Assembly (NCBI GenBank): GCA_903847385.1
Contig: CAINDO010000513.1
Coordinates: 1-42,084, forward strand
Source of the DNA: an uncultured Myxococcales bacterium
Lineage (GTDB): Bacteria > Myxococcota_A > Bradymonadia > UBA7976 > UBA1532
Direction of reading: 5' to 3'
DNA length: 42,084 bases
Shown here: one piece after another, positions 1 to 8,039 of the stretch
How the letters are laid out: the number at the start of each line of letters is the position of its first letter
Numbering within the stretch: the stretch's first letter is position 1
The notes under the pieces: generated by a model
What the model was told of the DNA's origin: nothing
The model's input: only the letters and a program-made list of their open reading frames with translations
Database searches by the model: none
Made by a program: the position numbers and the translations under genes

Positions 1-223
1 CCGCGTGCACGTAGAGCGCGGAGTCATACAGGCTGTAGTCGACGGCGACATCGAACGCGTGGCGCCGGTCGAGGAAGTACTTGAGCGAGAGGCCCGTGGG
101 CTCGCCGATGATGATGCCGGCGCCGAACGGACCGCCCTCGGCGTTCGCGTCCCCGCCGGGGACGCCCAGGACGAGCGCGCCCGTGGCGAGCGCCGTCGAG
201 ACTCCAAGCCGCTCAACCCACAT
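1..223 (-). CDS. outer-membrane beta-barrel-like protein, N-terminal part only
   Basis: Seventy-four codons are visible before the gene leaves the window. The protein starts MWVERLGVSTALATG with a hydrophobic stretch ending near GDANA, which suits a signal peptide. It continues with GIIIGEPTGLSLKYFL and DVAVDYSLYDSALYVHA, an alternating polar/hydrophobic pattern typical of the first strands of small outer-membrane barrels. The ATG lies inside the last codons of the glycosyltransferase gene (11-base overlap), so translation is probably coupled to it. The export prediction is read from the sequence. The exact family cannot be told from this fragment. Confidence 0.6.
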   Translation of the reverse strand, partial: MWVERLGVSTALATGALVLGVPGGDANAEGGPFGAGIIIGEPTGLSLKYFLDRRHAFDVAVDYSLYDSALYVHA

Positions 224-1319
224 ACAGCGCCTCATATCCTCGCACCATGCCTTCGAAGGTGAACCGGGCCTCCACCCGGGCGCGCCCCGCGGCGCCGAAC
301 GCACCGGCCAGCTCGGTCGACGCGAAGAGTCGACCGACCCGCTCGGCGAACGCCGCGGCGTCCCCCGACGGCACCAGCCAGGCCGTCTCGCCCTCCACCG
401 CGATCTCGGGGTTCCCGCCGACGGCCGTGACCACGGCCGGCAGGCCCGCGAGCATCGCTTCGAGCAGCGTGATGGAGGTGCCCTCGGTCAGGCTGCTCAG
501 GGCGAAGACGTCGAGCGCGGGCATGAGGCCCGGGACGTCCGAAACGAAGCCGGGCAGGTGAACGGCCGCCCCGACGCCATGCGCGGCGACGGCCTGAGCC
601 ACATCCGCCCGGGCGGGGCCGTCGCCGGCGATCACCAGGCGCGCCGAGGGGAACGACCGCCGAACGCGCGCGAAGGCCTCCACGAGCATCGGCAGGTTCT
701 TCTCGGGGCTCAGGCGGGCGCAGACACCGATCACGGGCGCGTCCGGCGGCAGGCCCAATCGGGCGCGGGCGGTCTCTCGGTCGACCGGCGCGCGACCGCG
801 GGTCTCGACGCCGTTGTAGAGCACGGAGACCCGCTCGGGGGGGAATCCGTCGTTCTCGATCAGCGCGCGCCGCGTGAACTCGCTGACCGCGACCGTCGCC
901 TGTGCCAGGCGCGCGAGCACCTGATTGGCCGCGACGCGCTTGGGTTTCCGCACGTCCGGGTGGTGCCGCCCATGCTCCGTGAAGAGGCACCGGGCGCCGG
1001 CGAGTCGCGCTGCGGTCACCCCGTAGAAGAACGGTGTGTACTGGTGGGCGTGCACGACCTGAATGCCGTGCCGCACGATGAGCCGCCGGAGGCGCTTCAC
1101 GACCCCCGCGTCGAGCCCGGGTCGCCGCTCGAGCACCTCGACGGGCACCCCGGCGGCCGCAAGCGACGGTGCCAGGGGTCCGGCGTCGTCCAGGCAGGCC
1201 ACGCTGACCGCGAAACGCGAGGCGTCCGTGCGCAGCGCCAGGTCGTGGACGAGCTTCTCGGCGCCGCCGACGTGCAGCGAGTGGACGACGTGCAGGACTC
1301 CGATGCGCGCGCGATTCAC
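213..1319 (-). CDS. glycosyltransferase family 4 (GT-B fold)
   Basis: A 368-residue retaining glycosyltransferase of the GT4 type, expected to move a sugar from a nucleotide-sugar donor to a cell-surface glycan. The N-terminal Rossmann half contains the acceptor-side glycine motif VHSLHVGGAEKLV near residue 15. The C-terminal donor half has VCARLSPEKNLPMLVEAF and the EX7E-type motif in SLTEGTSITLLEAMLAGLP near residue 290, followed by the usual VVTAVGGNPEIA. The start is GTG (1317-1319), preceded by GAGGAG at good spacing. It lies 45 bases after dnaJ on the same strand and overlaps the next gene. No other glycan genes are present, so the acceptor is unknown. Confidence 0.9.
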   Translation of the reverse strand: MNRARIGVLHVVHSLHVGGAEKLVHDLALRTDASRFAVSVACLDDAGPLAPSLAAAGVPVEVLERRPGLDAGVVKRLRRLIVRHGIQVVHAHQYTPFFYGVTAARLAGARCLFTEHGRHHPDVRKPKRVAANQVLARLAQATVAVSEFTRRALIENDGFPPERVSVLYNGVETRGRAPVDRETARARLGLPPDAPVIGVCARLSPEKNLPMLVEAFARVRRSFPSARLVIAGDGPARADVAQAVAAHGVGAAVHLPGFVSDVPGLMPALDVFALSSLTEGTSITLLEAMLAGLPAVVTAVGGNPEIAVEGETAWLVPSGDAAAFAERVGRLFASTELAGAFGAAGRARVEARFTFEGMVRGYEALYVG

Positions 1320-1364
1320 GATGCTCCTCGGTCTCGGGCGGCCGATGCGGCGCCCGTCCGGCGA

Positions 1365-2429
1365 TCAGCCGGTAGGGGCACCATCGGCAGATTGGAACGC
1401 TTTCAAGAGCCGGATCTGCTCCGCCGAGAGCGAGCGCGGGATGTCCACGGCCACACGCAGGTGCAGGTCGCCGCGCCCCGAACGGTGGTCGATCCGCGGC
1501 AGGCCGCGACCGCGGACCCGCACGACGGTCCCCGGCTGCGTCCCGGCGTCCAGATCGACCTCGACCGGGCCGTCGAGCGCTTCGAACGTGAACTTGCCGC
1601 CCAGGCAGGCCTGGACCATTGGCACGTGGACCTCGGCGCCCAGATCGGGCCCCTGCCGCTCGAAGCGGGGGTCATGCGTGACCCCGACGGCCACGTACAG
1701 GTCACCGGCGGGCGTACCCGGCGGGCCGTCCTCGCCCTGTCCGGTCACGCGCAGGCGCATGCCCGACTCGATGCCGGCGGGCACGGTGATCTTCACGGAC
1801 TTCTGCGTACGCACCCGGCCGCGGCCGTGGCAGGGCTTGCAGGGATCCTTGATGACCCGCCCCTGACCGCGACAGCGCGCGCAGGGGGAGCTCATGTGGA
1901 AGATGCCCTTCACGACCTGGACCTGACCGGTCCCGCCGCAGCCCTGGCACGTCTGCGGCTGGGTGCCCGCCGCCGCCCCGGACCCGCTGCAGTGCTCGCA
2001 GCGCGACTCTTTGGGGATGTCCAGCGAACGCTGAACCCCGTTGAGGCAGTCGGCCAGCGAGATCTCGATCTCGATGAGCAGGTCCGAGCCCCGGCGCGGC
2101 GCCCGGCGGCCGCCGCCACCGAGGCCGAAGAAGTCGCCGAACAGGTCGCTGAAGTGCGAGAAGATGTCCTCGACGTTGCTGCCCTGGAACCCGCCGAAGC
2201 CCTGGTTCTTCAAGCCGTCGTGGCCATACCGGTCGTAGACCTGCCGCTTCTGCGGATCGCTGAGGACCTCGTAGGCCTCGCTGATCTCCTTGAAGCGCGC
2301 CTCGGCCGCGGCGTCCCCCGGGTTGCGATCCGGGTGGCACTCCATCGCCTTGGCGCGGTAGGCCTTCTTCAGCGTCTTCTCGTCGGCGTCACGGGCGACC
2401 GAGAGGAGTTCGTAGTAGTCAGCGGGCAT
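1365..2429 (-). CDS. dnaJ: chaperone protein DnaJ (Hsp40)
   Basis: Co-chaperone that stimulates the DnaK ATPase and delivers unfolded clients. The 354 residues show the full type I layout. The J domain has HPD at residues 32-34. A Gly/Phe-rich linker follows (GFGGFQGSN, FGDFFGLGGGG). The zinc region has four CxxCxGxG modules: CEHCSGSG, CQGCGGTG, CARCRGQG and CKPCHGRG. The substrate-binding C-terminal domains end with VAVDIPRSLSAEQ. It is slightly shorter than the E. coli protein because the linker and tail are compact. No dnaK or grpE is next to it. A 91-base spacer containing a promoter-like sequence separates it from nuoH, so it may be transcribed on its own. Confidence 0.95.
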   Translation of the reverse strand: MPADYYELLSVARDADEKTLKKAYRAKAMECHPDRNPGDAAAEARFKEISEAYEVLSDPQKRQVYDRYGHDGLKNQGFGGFQGSNVEDIFSHFSDLFGDFFGLGGGGRRAPRRGSDLLIEIEISLADCLNGVQRSLDIPKESRCEHCSGSGAAAGTQPQTCQGCGGTGQVQVVKGIFHMSSPCARCRGQGRVIKDPCKPCHGRGRVRTQKSVKITVPAGIESGMRLRVTGQGEDGPPGTPAGDLYVAVGVTHDPRFERQGPDLGAEVHVPMVQACLGGKFTFEALDGPVEVDLDAGTQPGTVVRVRGRGLPRIDHRSGRGDLHLRVAVDIPRSLSAEQIRLLKAFQSADGAPTG

Positions 2430-2473
2430 GGGGGAGCCGTAAGCCTCCGGAACGAGCGGGCGAGAGCTTCGCG

Positions 2474-2501
2474 AGGCTAATCACGAGGCGGAGCGTGTCA
2501 A
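2474..2501 (-). promoter_or_regulatory. possible sigma-70-type promoter of dnaJ
   Basis: Read on the minus strand, a perfect -35 TTGACA (2501-2496) is followed after 16 bases by TAGCCT (2479-2474), which matches TATAAT at three of six positions. It lies about 45 bases upstream of the dnaJ ATG. Two other spacers in this window carry the same TTGAC plus 16-17 plus TAG pattern. No CIRCE-like inverted repeat was seen beside it. Confidence 0.45.
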
Positions 2502-2520
2502 GGGAGGCCCCCGGACGCGC

Positions 2521-3660
2521 TCACTTGGCCGTGAAGAGGATGAAGACGGCGGTGATGACGACGTTGGCGAGCGAGAGCGGGAGGATGACCTTCCACCCCA
2601 GCCGCATGAGCTGATCGTAGCGGAAACGGGGCAGCGTCCAGCGGATCTGGAGCTGGAACCAGCAGAGGAACACGACCTTGAAGCAGAACGCGCCGACCTG
2701 GATGAGCTTCACCGCCGCGTAGGGCAGGGCGACCACGTTCTCCATGAAGGGCAGGTGCAGGCCGTCGCCGTACAGGTACGGGACCTGCCAGCCACCCAGG
2801 AACAGCGTGGTGACCATCATGGCGACGAGCACCGACGCGACATACTCCGACAGCGTGAAGAGCGCGAAGCGCATGGCGCTGTACTCGACGAAGTAGCCGG
2901 CGGCGAGCTCGGACTCGGCCTCGGGGATGTCGAAGGGCGGGCGCTTCGTCTCGGCGATCGCCGCGGCGAAGAACAGGAAGAACGACAGCGGCTGGACGAC
3001 GATGCCCCACTTGGGCAGCCAGCCCCACAGGAGCTCGCCCTGGGCGCGGACCATGTCGTTCAGGTCGATCGTGCCGTAGATCATCAGCAGGCCGACCAGC
3101 GTGAGGCCCATGGTGACCTCGTAGCTGATCATCTGCGCCGAGACGCGTACACCGCCGATCAGCGCATACTTGTTGTTGCTGGCCCAGCCGCCGATCGACG
3201 ACCCGTACACACCGAGCGAGACGATGGCGAAGATGACCAGGAGGCCACCGCCCATGTTGCTGATGCGGAAGGGGTCCATGGGAGCCCCGGCGGTGCAGAT
3301 GTCCTGGAAGTTCTTCACCACCACGGCGCCGTCCGGGCACCAGAGGTCACCCATGGGCATCACGGCGAAGGACAGCAGCGCCGGCACGAAGGCCAGGAAC
3401 GGCGCGATGCCGAACAGGCCGGAGTTGGACTCGCGGGGGATGAAGTCCTCCTTGAAGAGGGTCTTCAGCGCGTCCGCGAGGATGTGGATGAGGCCGGCCG
3501 CGCGAATCGAGCCGATGTTGGCGCGGTTGGGGCCGATGCGGTCCTGGATGAGCGCGGCCTGCTTGCGGTCTGCCCAGGTCATCAGGGTGGCGACGATCAT
3601 CACGAACATGAGGATGATGCCGACGATTTTCAGGAGTGTCAGGCCGATCAAGAGGAGCAT
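2521..3660 (-). CDS. nuoH: NADH-quinone oxidoreductase subunit H (NuoH)
   Basis: Membrane subunit of respiratory complex I that forms much of the quinone chamber next to NuoB and NuoD. The 379 residues carry about eight to nine hydrophobic segments. The family signature after the first helix is present (WADRKQAALIQDRIGPNRANIG, cytoplasmic loop), as is the acidic segment AETKRPPFDIPEAESELAAGY. The loop between early helices is longer than usual and holds two cysteines (LWCPDG and DICTAG). Whether these pair or bind anything is unknown. It starts 21 bases after nuoG and is the last nuo gene of the run; dnaJ follows instead of the usual nuoI. Confidence 0.96.
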   Translation of the reverse strand: MLLLIGLTLLKIVGIILMFVMIVATLMTWADRKQAALIQDRIGPNRANIGSIRAAGLIHILADALKTLFKEDFIPRESNSGLFGIAPFLAFVPALLSFAVMPMGDLWCPDGAVVVKNFQDICTAGAPMDPFRISNMGGGLLVIFAIVSLGVYGSSIGGWASNNKYALIGGVRVSAQMISYEVTMGLTLVGLLMIYGTIDLNDMVRAQGELLWGWLPKWGIVVQPLSFFLFFAAAIAETKRPPFDIPEAESELAAGYFVEYSAMRFALFTLSEYVASVLVAMMVTTLFLGGWQVPYLYGDGLHLPFMENVVALPYAAVKLIQVGAFCFKVVFLCWFQLQIRWTLPRFRYDQLMRLGWKVILPLSLANVVITAVFILFTAK

Positions 3661-3681
3661 CTGGGCGCCCTTCGTCTCGAA

Positions 3682-5262
3682 TCAGTGGGTGGCGGAGGCG
3701 CCGTCGTCCGTCGTGGCCTGCGCCGTCGCGGCGCTGCCCAGCTTCCGGCCGGTGCTTCCCAGATTCACATGCGTCATGCCGGCGAACGCGGCCTCCTCGG
3801 CGGCGAGCGCCTTGAAGGTGCTGCCGGCGCTGCGGAGCTCGAGGTCGTGCCCGAGCGCGCGACCGAGGCGAGCGGCGAGCTCCCACCCGGCGAGCGCCTC
3901 GCCCACGGCGGCGATGCCGCCCTGAAAGCGCTGGACCTGACCCGCGAAGTTCACGAAGGTGCCGTCGTGCTCGGCGTGCGTCTGCAGGGGCAGCACGACG
4001 TCGGCGGCCTGCGCGGCCTCCGTCGCGTGGGTGCCCGCCAGGACGACCGCGGCGCCGCGGACGGCGGCGGCATCGAGCTCGCCCCCGAACGCGAGCACGT
4101 GGGTGACCTGGCGGTCTCGAATCGCCGCGGCGAGGGAGGCGATGCCCGGCAGCTCGCCGAACAGGGCCGTCACACCGGCGACGTTGGGGTTCTTGTCGTT
4201 GCGCACGAGGATCGCGTCCTGGTCGGAACCCGCCGGGCGGCCGCCCAGGAACAGGCGTGCGTTGGGCAGCGCGGCCCGCTGGAGGCGCCGGAGCGCGTAG
4301 ATGGCCTCGTTGTCCAGCGTCGCCGAGACGACGATGGCGAGGCGCTCACCGGCGGCGGCGATCTGCGCGCGGGCGGCGTCGATGGCCTCGTCCCACGTCG
4401 TCCGGACGGGCTGCCCGCCGCGTGAGATCACGGGCGCGAGCACCCGGTTGTCGTGGACGTTCTTGTAGCCCATACGGCCGGCGTCGCAGACCCACCAGTC
4501 GTTGACCGCGCGGTTCTCGCGGGGGCGATAGCGCATGACCTCGCCCTTGTGGTGATCGAGGCTGATGCTGCAGCCGCGGGCGCAGCCGTCACAGACGCTC
4601 TCGACCGTCTCCATGAACCACACCCGGCACTTGAACCGGAAGTCCGTGGAGGTCAACGCCCCGACGGGGCAGAGGTCCACGATGTTCATCGAGTAGGGGT
4701 TGGTGAGCGTCTTGCCGGGGAAGACGGCGATCTCGGAGCGCTCGCCGCGGTTCTTCACGCCGATCTCGCTCGACTGAGCGATCTCGTCGCAGAAGCGCAC
4801 GCAGCGCGTGCAGACGATGCAGCGCTCGCCGTCGAACGTGATCTGGTCGGAGAGCGAAACGGCCTTCGGCTTGTGGTGCTTCGGCGTCTCGAGGCGGCTC
4901 TCCTGGAGCGAGTAGGCGAAGTAGTTGTCCTGAAGCTCGCACTCACCGGCCTGATCGCAGATCGGGCAGTCGATGGGGTGGTTGAGCAGGATGAACTCGA
5001 GGATCGCCCGCCGCAGCTCCTTCACGTGGTCCGAGTCCGTGGTGTACTCGGCGTTCTCCGCCACGCTGATGTAGCAGGAGGGGATCGGCTTGGGGCTGTT
5101 GGACGCGTCCACCAGGCACATGCGGCAGTTGGCCGGCCGCGACAGACCCGGGTGGTAGCAGAAGTGCGGCACCTCGTGACCGGCTTGCCGAGCCGCATCG
5201 AGCACGGTGGTGCCATTCTCCACCGTGACCGGCTTGCCGTTGATCTTGCAGTTGACAGCCAT
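3682..5262 (-). CDS. nuoG: NADH-quinone oxidoreductase subunit G (NuoG), short form
   Basis: Iron-sulfur subunit of the complex I peripheral arm. The 526 residues begin MAVNCKINGKPVTVENGTT with a 2Fe-2S ferredoxin domain (CYHPGLSRPANCRMC). The His-Cys3 segment HPIDCPICDQAGEC follows, then a 4Fe-4S pair (CIVCTRCVRFC and LCPVGALT) and a CDGCARGC cluster site of the molybdopterin-type domain. The molybdopterin-oxidoreductase part is much reduced but still ends with AADVVLPLQTHAEHDGTFVN. Many NuoG proteins are 700-900 residues long. The ATG (5262-5260) shares one base with the nuoD stop (TGATG), which fixes the start. A longer frame running upstream into nuoD reads as out-of-frame nuoD and was rejected. 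Confidence 0.95.
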   Translation of the reverse strand: MAVNCKINGKPVTVENGTTVLDAARQAGHEVPHFCYHPGLSRPANCRMCLVDASNSPKPIPSCYISVAENAEYTTDSDHVKELRRAILEFILLNHPIDCPICDQAGECELQDNYFAYSLQESRLETPKHHKPKAVSLSDQITFDGERCIVCTRCVRFCDEIAQSSEIGVKNRGERSEIAVFPGKTLTNPYSMNIVDLCPVGALTSTDFRFKCRVWFMETVESVCDGCARGCSISLDHHKGEVMRYRPRENRAVNDWWVCDAGRMGYKNVHDNRVLAPVISRGGQPVRTTWDEAIDAARAQIAAAGERLAIVVSATLDNEAIYALRRLQRAALPNARLFLGGRPAGSDQDAILVRNDKNPNVAGVTALFGELPGIASLAAAIRDRQVTHVLAFGGELDAAAVRGAAVVLAGTHATEAAQAADVVLPLQTHAEHDGTFVNFAGQVQRFQGGIAAVGEALAGWELAARLGRALGHDLELRSAGSTFKALAAEEAAFAGMTHVNLGSTGRKLGSAATAQATTDDGASATH

Positions 5263-6467
5263 CAGCGGTCGCACTCCCCGCCAATCATGTTGATGGACCC
5301 GAAGGTGGGGACGATGTCCGCCACCTGGTAGCCCTCGAGCATCTCGGGGAGGGCCTGCATGAGGGACCAGCAGGGCGGGCGGACGCGGCACTTGTAGGGC
5401 CGGCCCTCGCCGTTGCTGACGAGGTAGAAGCCGAGCTCGCCGTTGCCGGCCTCGGTGTAGCTGTAGACCTCGCCGGGGGGCACCTTGATGCCCTCCATGA
5501 TGATCTTGAAGTGGGCGATGGTGCCCTCGATGGAGCCGTAGACCTCGTCCTTGTTCGGCAGCACGAGGCGGCCGTCGTCGACGTTGATGGGGCCCGGCTC
5601 GATCTGCTTCAGGCACTGCTCGATGATGGAGAACGACTGCTCGATCTCCTCCATCCGGACCAGGTAGCGATCGTAGTTGTCACCGATGGTGCCGACGGGG
5701 ATCTCGAACTTCATCCGGTCGTACTTCATGTACGGCGCGGCCTTGCGGACGTCGTAGTCGACGCCCGTGCTGCGCAGGCAGGGGCCGGTGAAGCCGAAGG
5801 CCAGCGCCCGATCCGCCGAGATCACGCCGACGTCGCGCATGCGGTCGAGGAAGATCCGGTTCTTGTCGAGCAGCGCGTGGATGTCGTCGATCAGCGTGCG
5901 GCACTTCTTCTGGATCGCGCGCCAGTTCGGCTCGAAGTCGGGCGGCAGGTCGTCCTTCAGCCCACCGACGCGGCAGTAGCTGTGCGTCAGGCGGGCCCCC
6001 GTGACCGTCTCCGTCAGGCGCCAGATCTCTTCGCGGACCTCGATGGCGTAGAGGAAGGCCGTGAAGCCGCCCAACTCCATCGCGCTCGCGCCGACGCTGG
6101 TCATGTGGTCGCCGATGCGGCTCGTCTCGGCCATGATCATGCGGATGTACTCGCAGCGATCGGTGGCGCGAATGCCGAGCAGCTTCTCGACGGCCATGCA
6201 GTAGCCGACGTTGTTGCAGAGCGGGCTGACGTAGTTCAGGCGGTCCGTGAAGGGCATCACCTGAGTCCAGGTGACCGCCTCGCAGGACTTCTCGAAGCCG
6301 CGGTGCAGGTAGCCCACCTCGACCTCGGAACGCGAGACGATCTCGCCGTCGAGCTTGAGGCGCATCTTGATGGTGCCGTGCATCGCGGGATGCGACGGAC
6401 CCATCTGCAGGCTCATGGGGACGGAGTCGAGGTCGCCGTCCTCGGTTTCCAGAAGGATCTCGGCCAT
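5262..6467 (-). CDS. nuoD: NADH-quinone oxidoreductase subunit D (NuoD)
   Basis: The 49-kDa subunit of complex I. Its N-terminal loop lines the quinone site, shown here by MGPSHPAMHGTIKM near residue 22. The protein is 401 residues, the normal length, and shows the expected segments GYLHRGFEKSCE, LNYVSPLCNNVGYCMAVEKLLG, RIGDHMTSVGASAMELGG and the family ending DIVPTFGSINMIGGECDR. It is a separate NuoD and not a NuoCD fusion. It starts three bases after the nuoC stop and runs one base into nuoG, so translation is likely coupled along the operon. Confidence 0.97.
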   Translation of the reverse strand: MAEILLETEDGDLDSVPMSLQMGPSHPAMHGTIKMRLKLDGEIVSRSEVEVGYLHRGFEKSCEAVTWTQVMPFTDRLNYVSPLCNNVGYCMAVEKLLGIRATDRCEYIRMIMAETSRIGDHMTSVGASAMELGGFTAFLYAIEVREEIWRLTETVTGARLTHSYCRVGGLKDDLPPDFEPNWRAIQKKCRTLIDDIHALLDKNRIFLDRMRDVGVISADRALAFGFTGPCLRSTGVDYDVRKAAPYMKYDRMKFEIPVGTIGDNYDRYLVRMEEIEQSFSIIEQCLKQIEPGPINVDDGRLVLPNKDEVYGSIEGTIAHFKIIMEGIKVPPGEVYSYTEAGNGELGFYLVSNGEGRPYKCRVRPPCWSLMQALPEMLEGYQVADIVPTFGSINMIGGECDR

Positions 6468-6470
6468 GGG

Positions 6471-6962
6471 TCAGGACTTCTCACCGAGCAGGGTGGTGAT
6501 GGGCTGGCGCTTGTTGATGGGGTAGTCCTTGCGCAGGGGGTGACCCTCGAAGCCTTCCCACATCAAGATGCGCTTCAGGTTCGGGTGACCGTCGAACACG
6601 ACGCCATACAGGTCGTAGGCCTCGCGCTCGTACCAGTCGAACCCCGGCCAGATCGAGTAGGAGCTGGGCACCCGGGCGTCGTCCTCGTCCACCGGCACCT
6701 TCAGGCGGATGCGCTGCTTGGTGCGGTAGGAGTACAGGTGGTAGACCACCTCGAACCGGGGCTCGCGGATGCGGTACCAGTCGACCACCGTGAGGTCGAC
6801 GGGCAGGTTGAAGGCCAGATCGGCCTCGTCCCGCAGGAACTTCAGGACATCGAGCAGCTTGTCGCGCTTGAGGACGACGGTCTCGTCACCGGCGGCATCG
6901 TGCGTCGACAGGATCTGGTCGGCAAAGTGCGCCTGGAGGCGCTCCACGCACTTCTTGCTCAC
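6471..6962 (-). CDS. nuoC: NADH-quinone oxidoreductase subunit C (NuoC)
   Basis: The 30-kDa subunit of complex I, packed against NuoD in the peripheral arm. The 163 residues contain the family signature WYEREAYDLYGVVFDGHPNL and GHPLRKDYP near the C-terminus. The start is GTG (6962-6960), overlapping the nuoB stop by four bases (GTGA). An open frame continues further upstream, but that part is an off-frame reading of nuoB. Confidence 0.95.
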   Translation of the reverse strand: MSKKCVERLQAHFADQILSTHDAAGDETVVLKRDKLLDVLKFLRDEADLAFNLPVDLTVVDWYRIREPRFEVVYHLYSYRTKQRIRLKVPVDEDDARVPSSYSIWPGFDWYEREAYDLYGVVFDGHPNLKRILMWEGFEGHPLRKDYPINKRQPITTLLGEKS

Positions 6963-7438
6963 GCCTGCTTCTCCAACGGCTCGCGCTGGATCTTCTCCTG
7001 GAGCATCATGAGTGCGTCCAGGACCTGTTCCGGGCGAGGCGGGCATCCGGGGATGTAGACATCGACGGGGATGATCGTGTCGATGCCCTGCACCGTGCAG
7101 TAGTTGTCGTAGAAGCCGCCGGACGAGGCGCAGGCCCCGAAGGCGACCACCCACTTGGGGTCACACATCTGCTCGTAGACCTTGCGGAGCACGGGCGCGA
7201 GCTTGTGGCTCACGGTGCCGACCACGAAGAGCAGATCCGCCTGCCGCGGCGAGAACCGCGGGATCTCCGCGCCGAAGCGGGAGATGTCGTAGTGGCTGCA
7301 GGCCGTGGACATGAACTCCATGCCGCAGCACGCCGTTACGAACGGGTACTGAAACAGGGAGTATTTGCGCGCCCAGTTGAGCGCGTCCGAGAGGCGAGAA
7401 CCGACAAAGGTCCCCGTGAGATTGGACTCTAGTCCCAT
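6959..7438 (-). CDS. nuoB: NADH-quinone oxidoreductase subunit B (NuoB)
   Basis: Complex I subunit holding cluster N2, the last electron carrier before quinone. The 159 residues show the cluster ligands in TACCGMEFM (two adjacent Cys), GACASSGG and PGCPPRPE. The N-terminus MGLESNLTGTFVGSRLSDA is typical. The ATG at 7438-7436 sits inside the end of nuoA (10-base overlap). An open frame continues far upstream on the same strand but reads nuoA out of frame, so this ATG is the start. Confidence 0.97.
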   Translation of the reverse strand: MGLESNLTGTFVGSRLSDALNWARKYSLFQYPFVTACCGMEFMSTACSHYDISRFGAEIPRFSPRQADLLFVVGTVSHKLAPVLRKVYEQMCDPKWVVAFGACASSGGFYDNYCTVQGIDTIIPVDVYIPGCPPRPEQVLDALMMLQEKIQREPLEKQA

Positions 7439-7800
7439 TCGAGTGCTCCCTTCCGCCAGACATAAGCCAGGCCGAGGCCCAGGATGGCCACGAAGACCAG
7501 CATCTCGACGAACATGAAGAACCCCATGCCCGCGGCGACGTACTCCTTGAAGAGCACCGCCCAGGGAAAGAGGAACACCACTTCGATGTCGAACAGGATG
7601 AAGAGGATGGCCACCAGATAGAATCGGATCGAGAAACGCTGTCGGGCATCGCCCTCTGGCTCGTTTCCGGTCTCGAAGGTGTCCAGCTTGGATTTCGTCC
7701 AGTGCTTGGGGCCGAGGATCTTGTTCAAGATCAGGATCGTGCCGCCCAGAATCACCGCGACGATCGCCAGCGTGGCCAATGTCACGTACTGCTCGTACAC
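7429..7800 (-). CDS. nuoA: NADH-quinone oxidoreductase subunit A (NuoA)
   Basis: Small complex I membrane subunit with three hydrophobic helices, 123 residues from the chosen start. The family core GDARQRFSIRFYLVAILF and FDIEVVFLFPWAV is present. GTG at 7800-7798 is preferred because GGAGG lies four bases before it and the resulting N-terminus (YEQYVTLATLAIVAVIL) matches the usual beginning of NuoA. Longer readings from ATG at 7875 or TTG at 7887 are open, but they add residues unlike the family and overlap the likely promoter. The loop motif usually written YECG reads FETG here, so the conserved Cys is replaced by Thr (residue 44). First gene of the nuo run. Confidence 0.92.
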   Translation of the reverse strand: MYEQYVTLATLAIVAVILGGTILILNKILGPKHWTKSKLDTFETGNEPEGDARQRFSIRFYLVAILFILFDIEVVFLFPWAVLFKEYVAAGMGFFMFVEMLVFVAILGLGLAYVWRKGALEWD

Positions 7801-7865
7801 CGCGCCTCCGTTGAGAAATGCGGGTCCGACACCAAGAGGCGCCGGGCGCGTGAAAAGTTGCGCGT

Positions 7866-7894
7866 TGCCTAACATCGCGATCTGCAAATGTCAA
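7866..7894 (-). promoter_or_regulatory. possible promoter of the nuoABCDGH operon
   Basis: On the minus strand a perfect TTGACA (7894-7889) is followed after 17 bases by TAGGCA (7871-7866). The -10 is a poor match to TATAAT, but it resembles the TAG-type -10 found before dnaJ and ppdK. It would place the transcript start about 60 bases upstream of the nuoA GTG. The rest of the 239-base divergent spacer (7801-8039) must also hold the tldD promoter; the only candidate seen there is an extended -10-like TGGTAAGGT near 7975. Confidence 0.4.
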
Positions 7895-8039
7895 TCGGGG
7901 CGCGGGGCATCCGGCACGGGCCGTGCGAAGCCACACGGCGGCGCTCGGAGGTCTGGGGTTTCATTCGGTCGCATGGTAAGGTCCGCGCGACCGAACGTCC
8001 GTGTCACCGGCCCCGGCCGACGCTGCCCCCCCGAGCCCC

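Noticed and set aside
81..2480. Very long open frame on the plus strand
   Set aside because: It is antisense to the glycosyltransferase and dnaJ genes, has low-complexity Arg/Ala/Gly composition and shows no domain. Such frames are common in DNA of this GC content.
7801..7887. Longer N-terminus for NuoA from TTG 7887 or ATG 7875
   Set aside because: The added residues do not resemble NuoA and overlap the promoter-like sequence, and GTG 7800 has a GGAGG at the right place.
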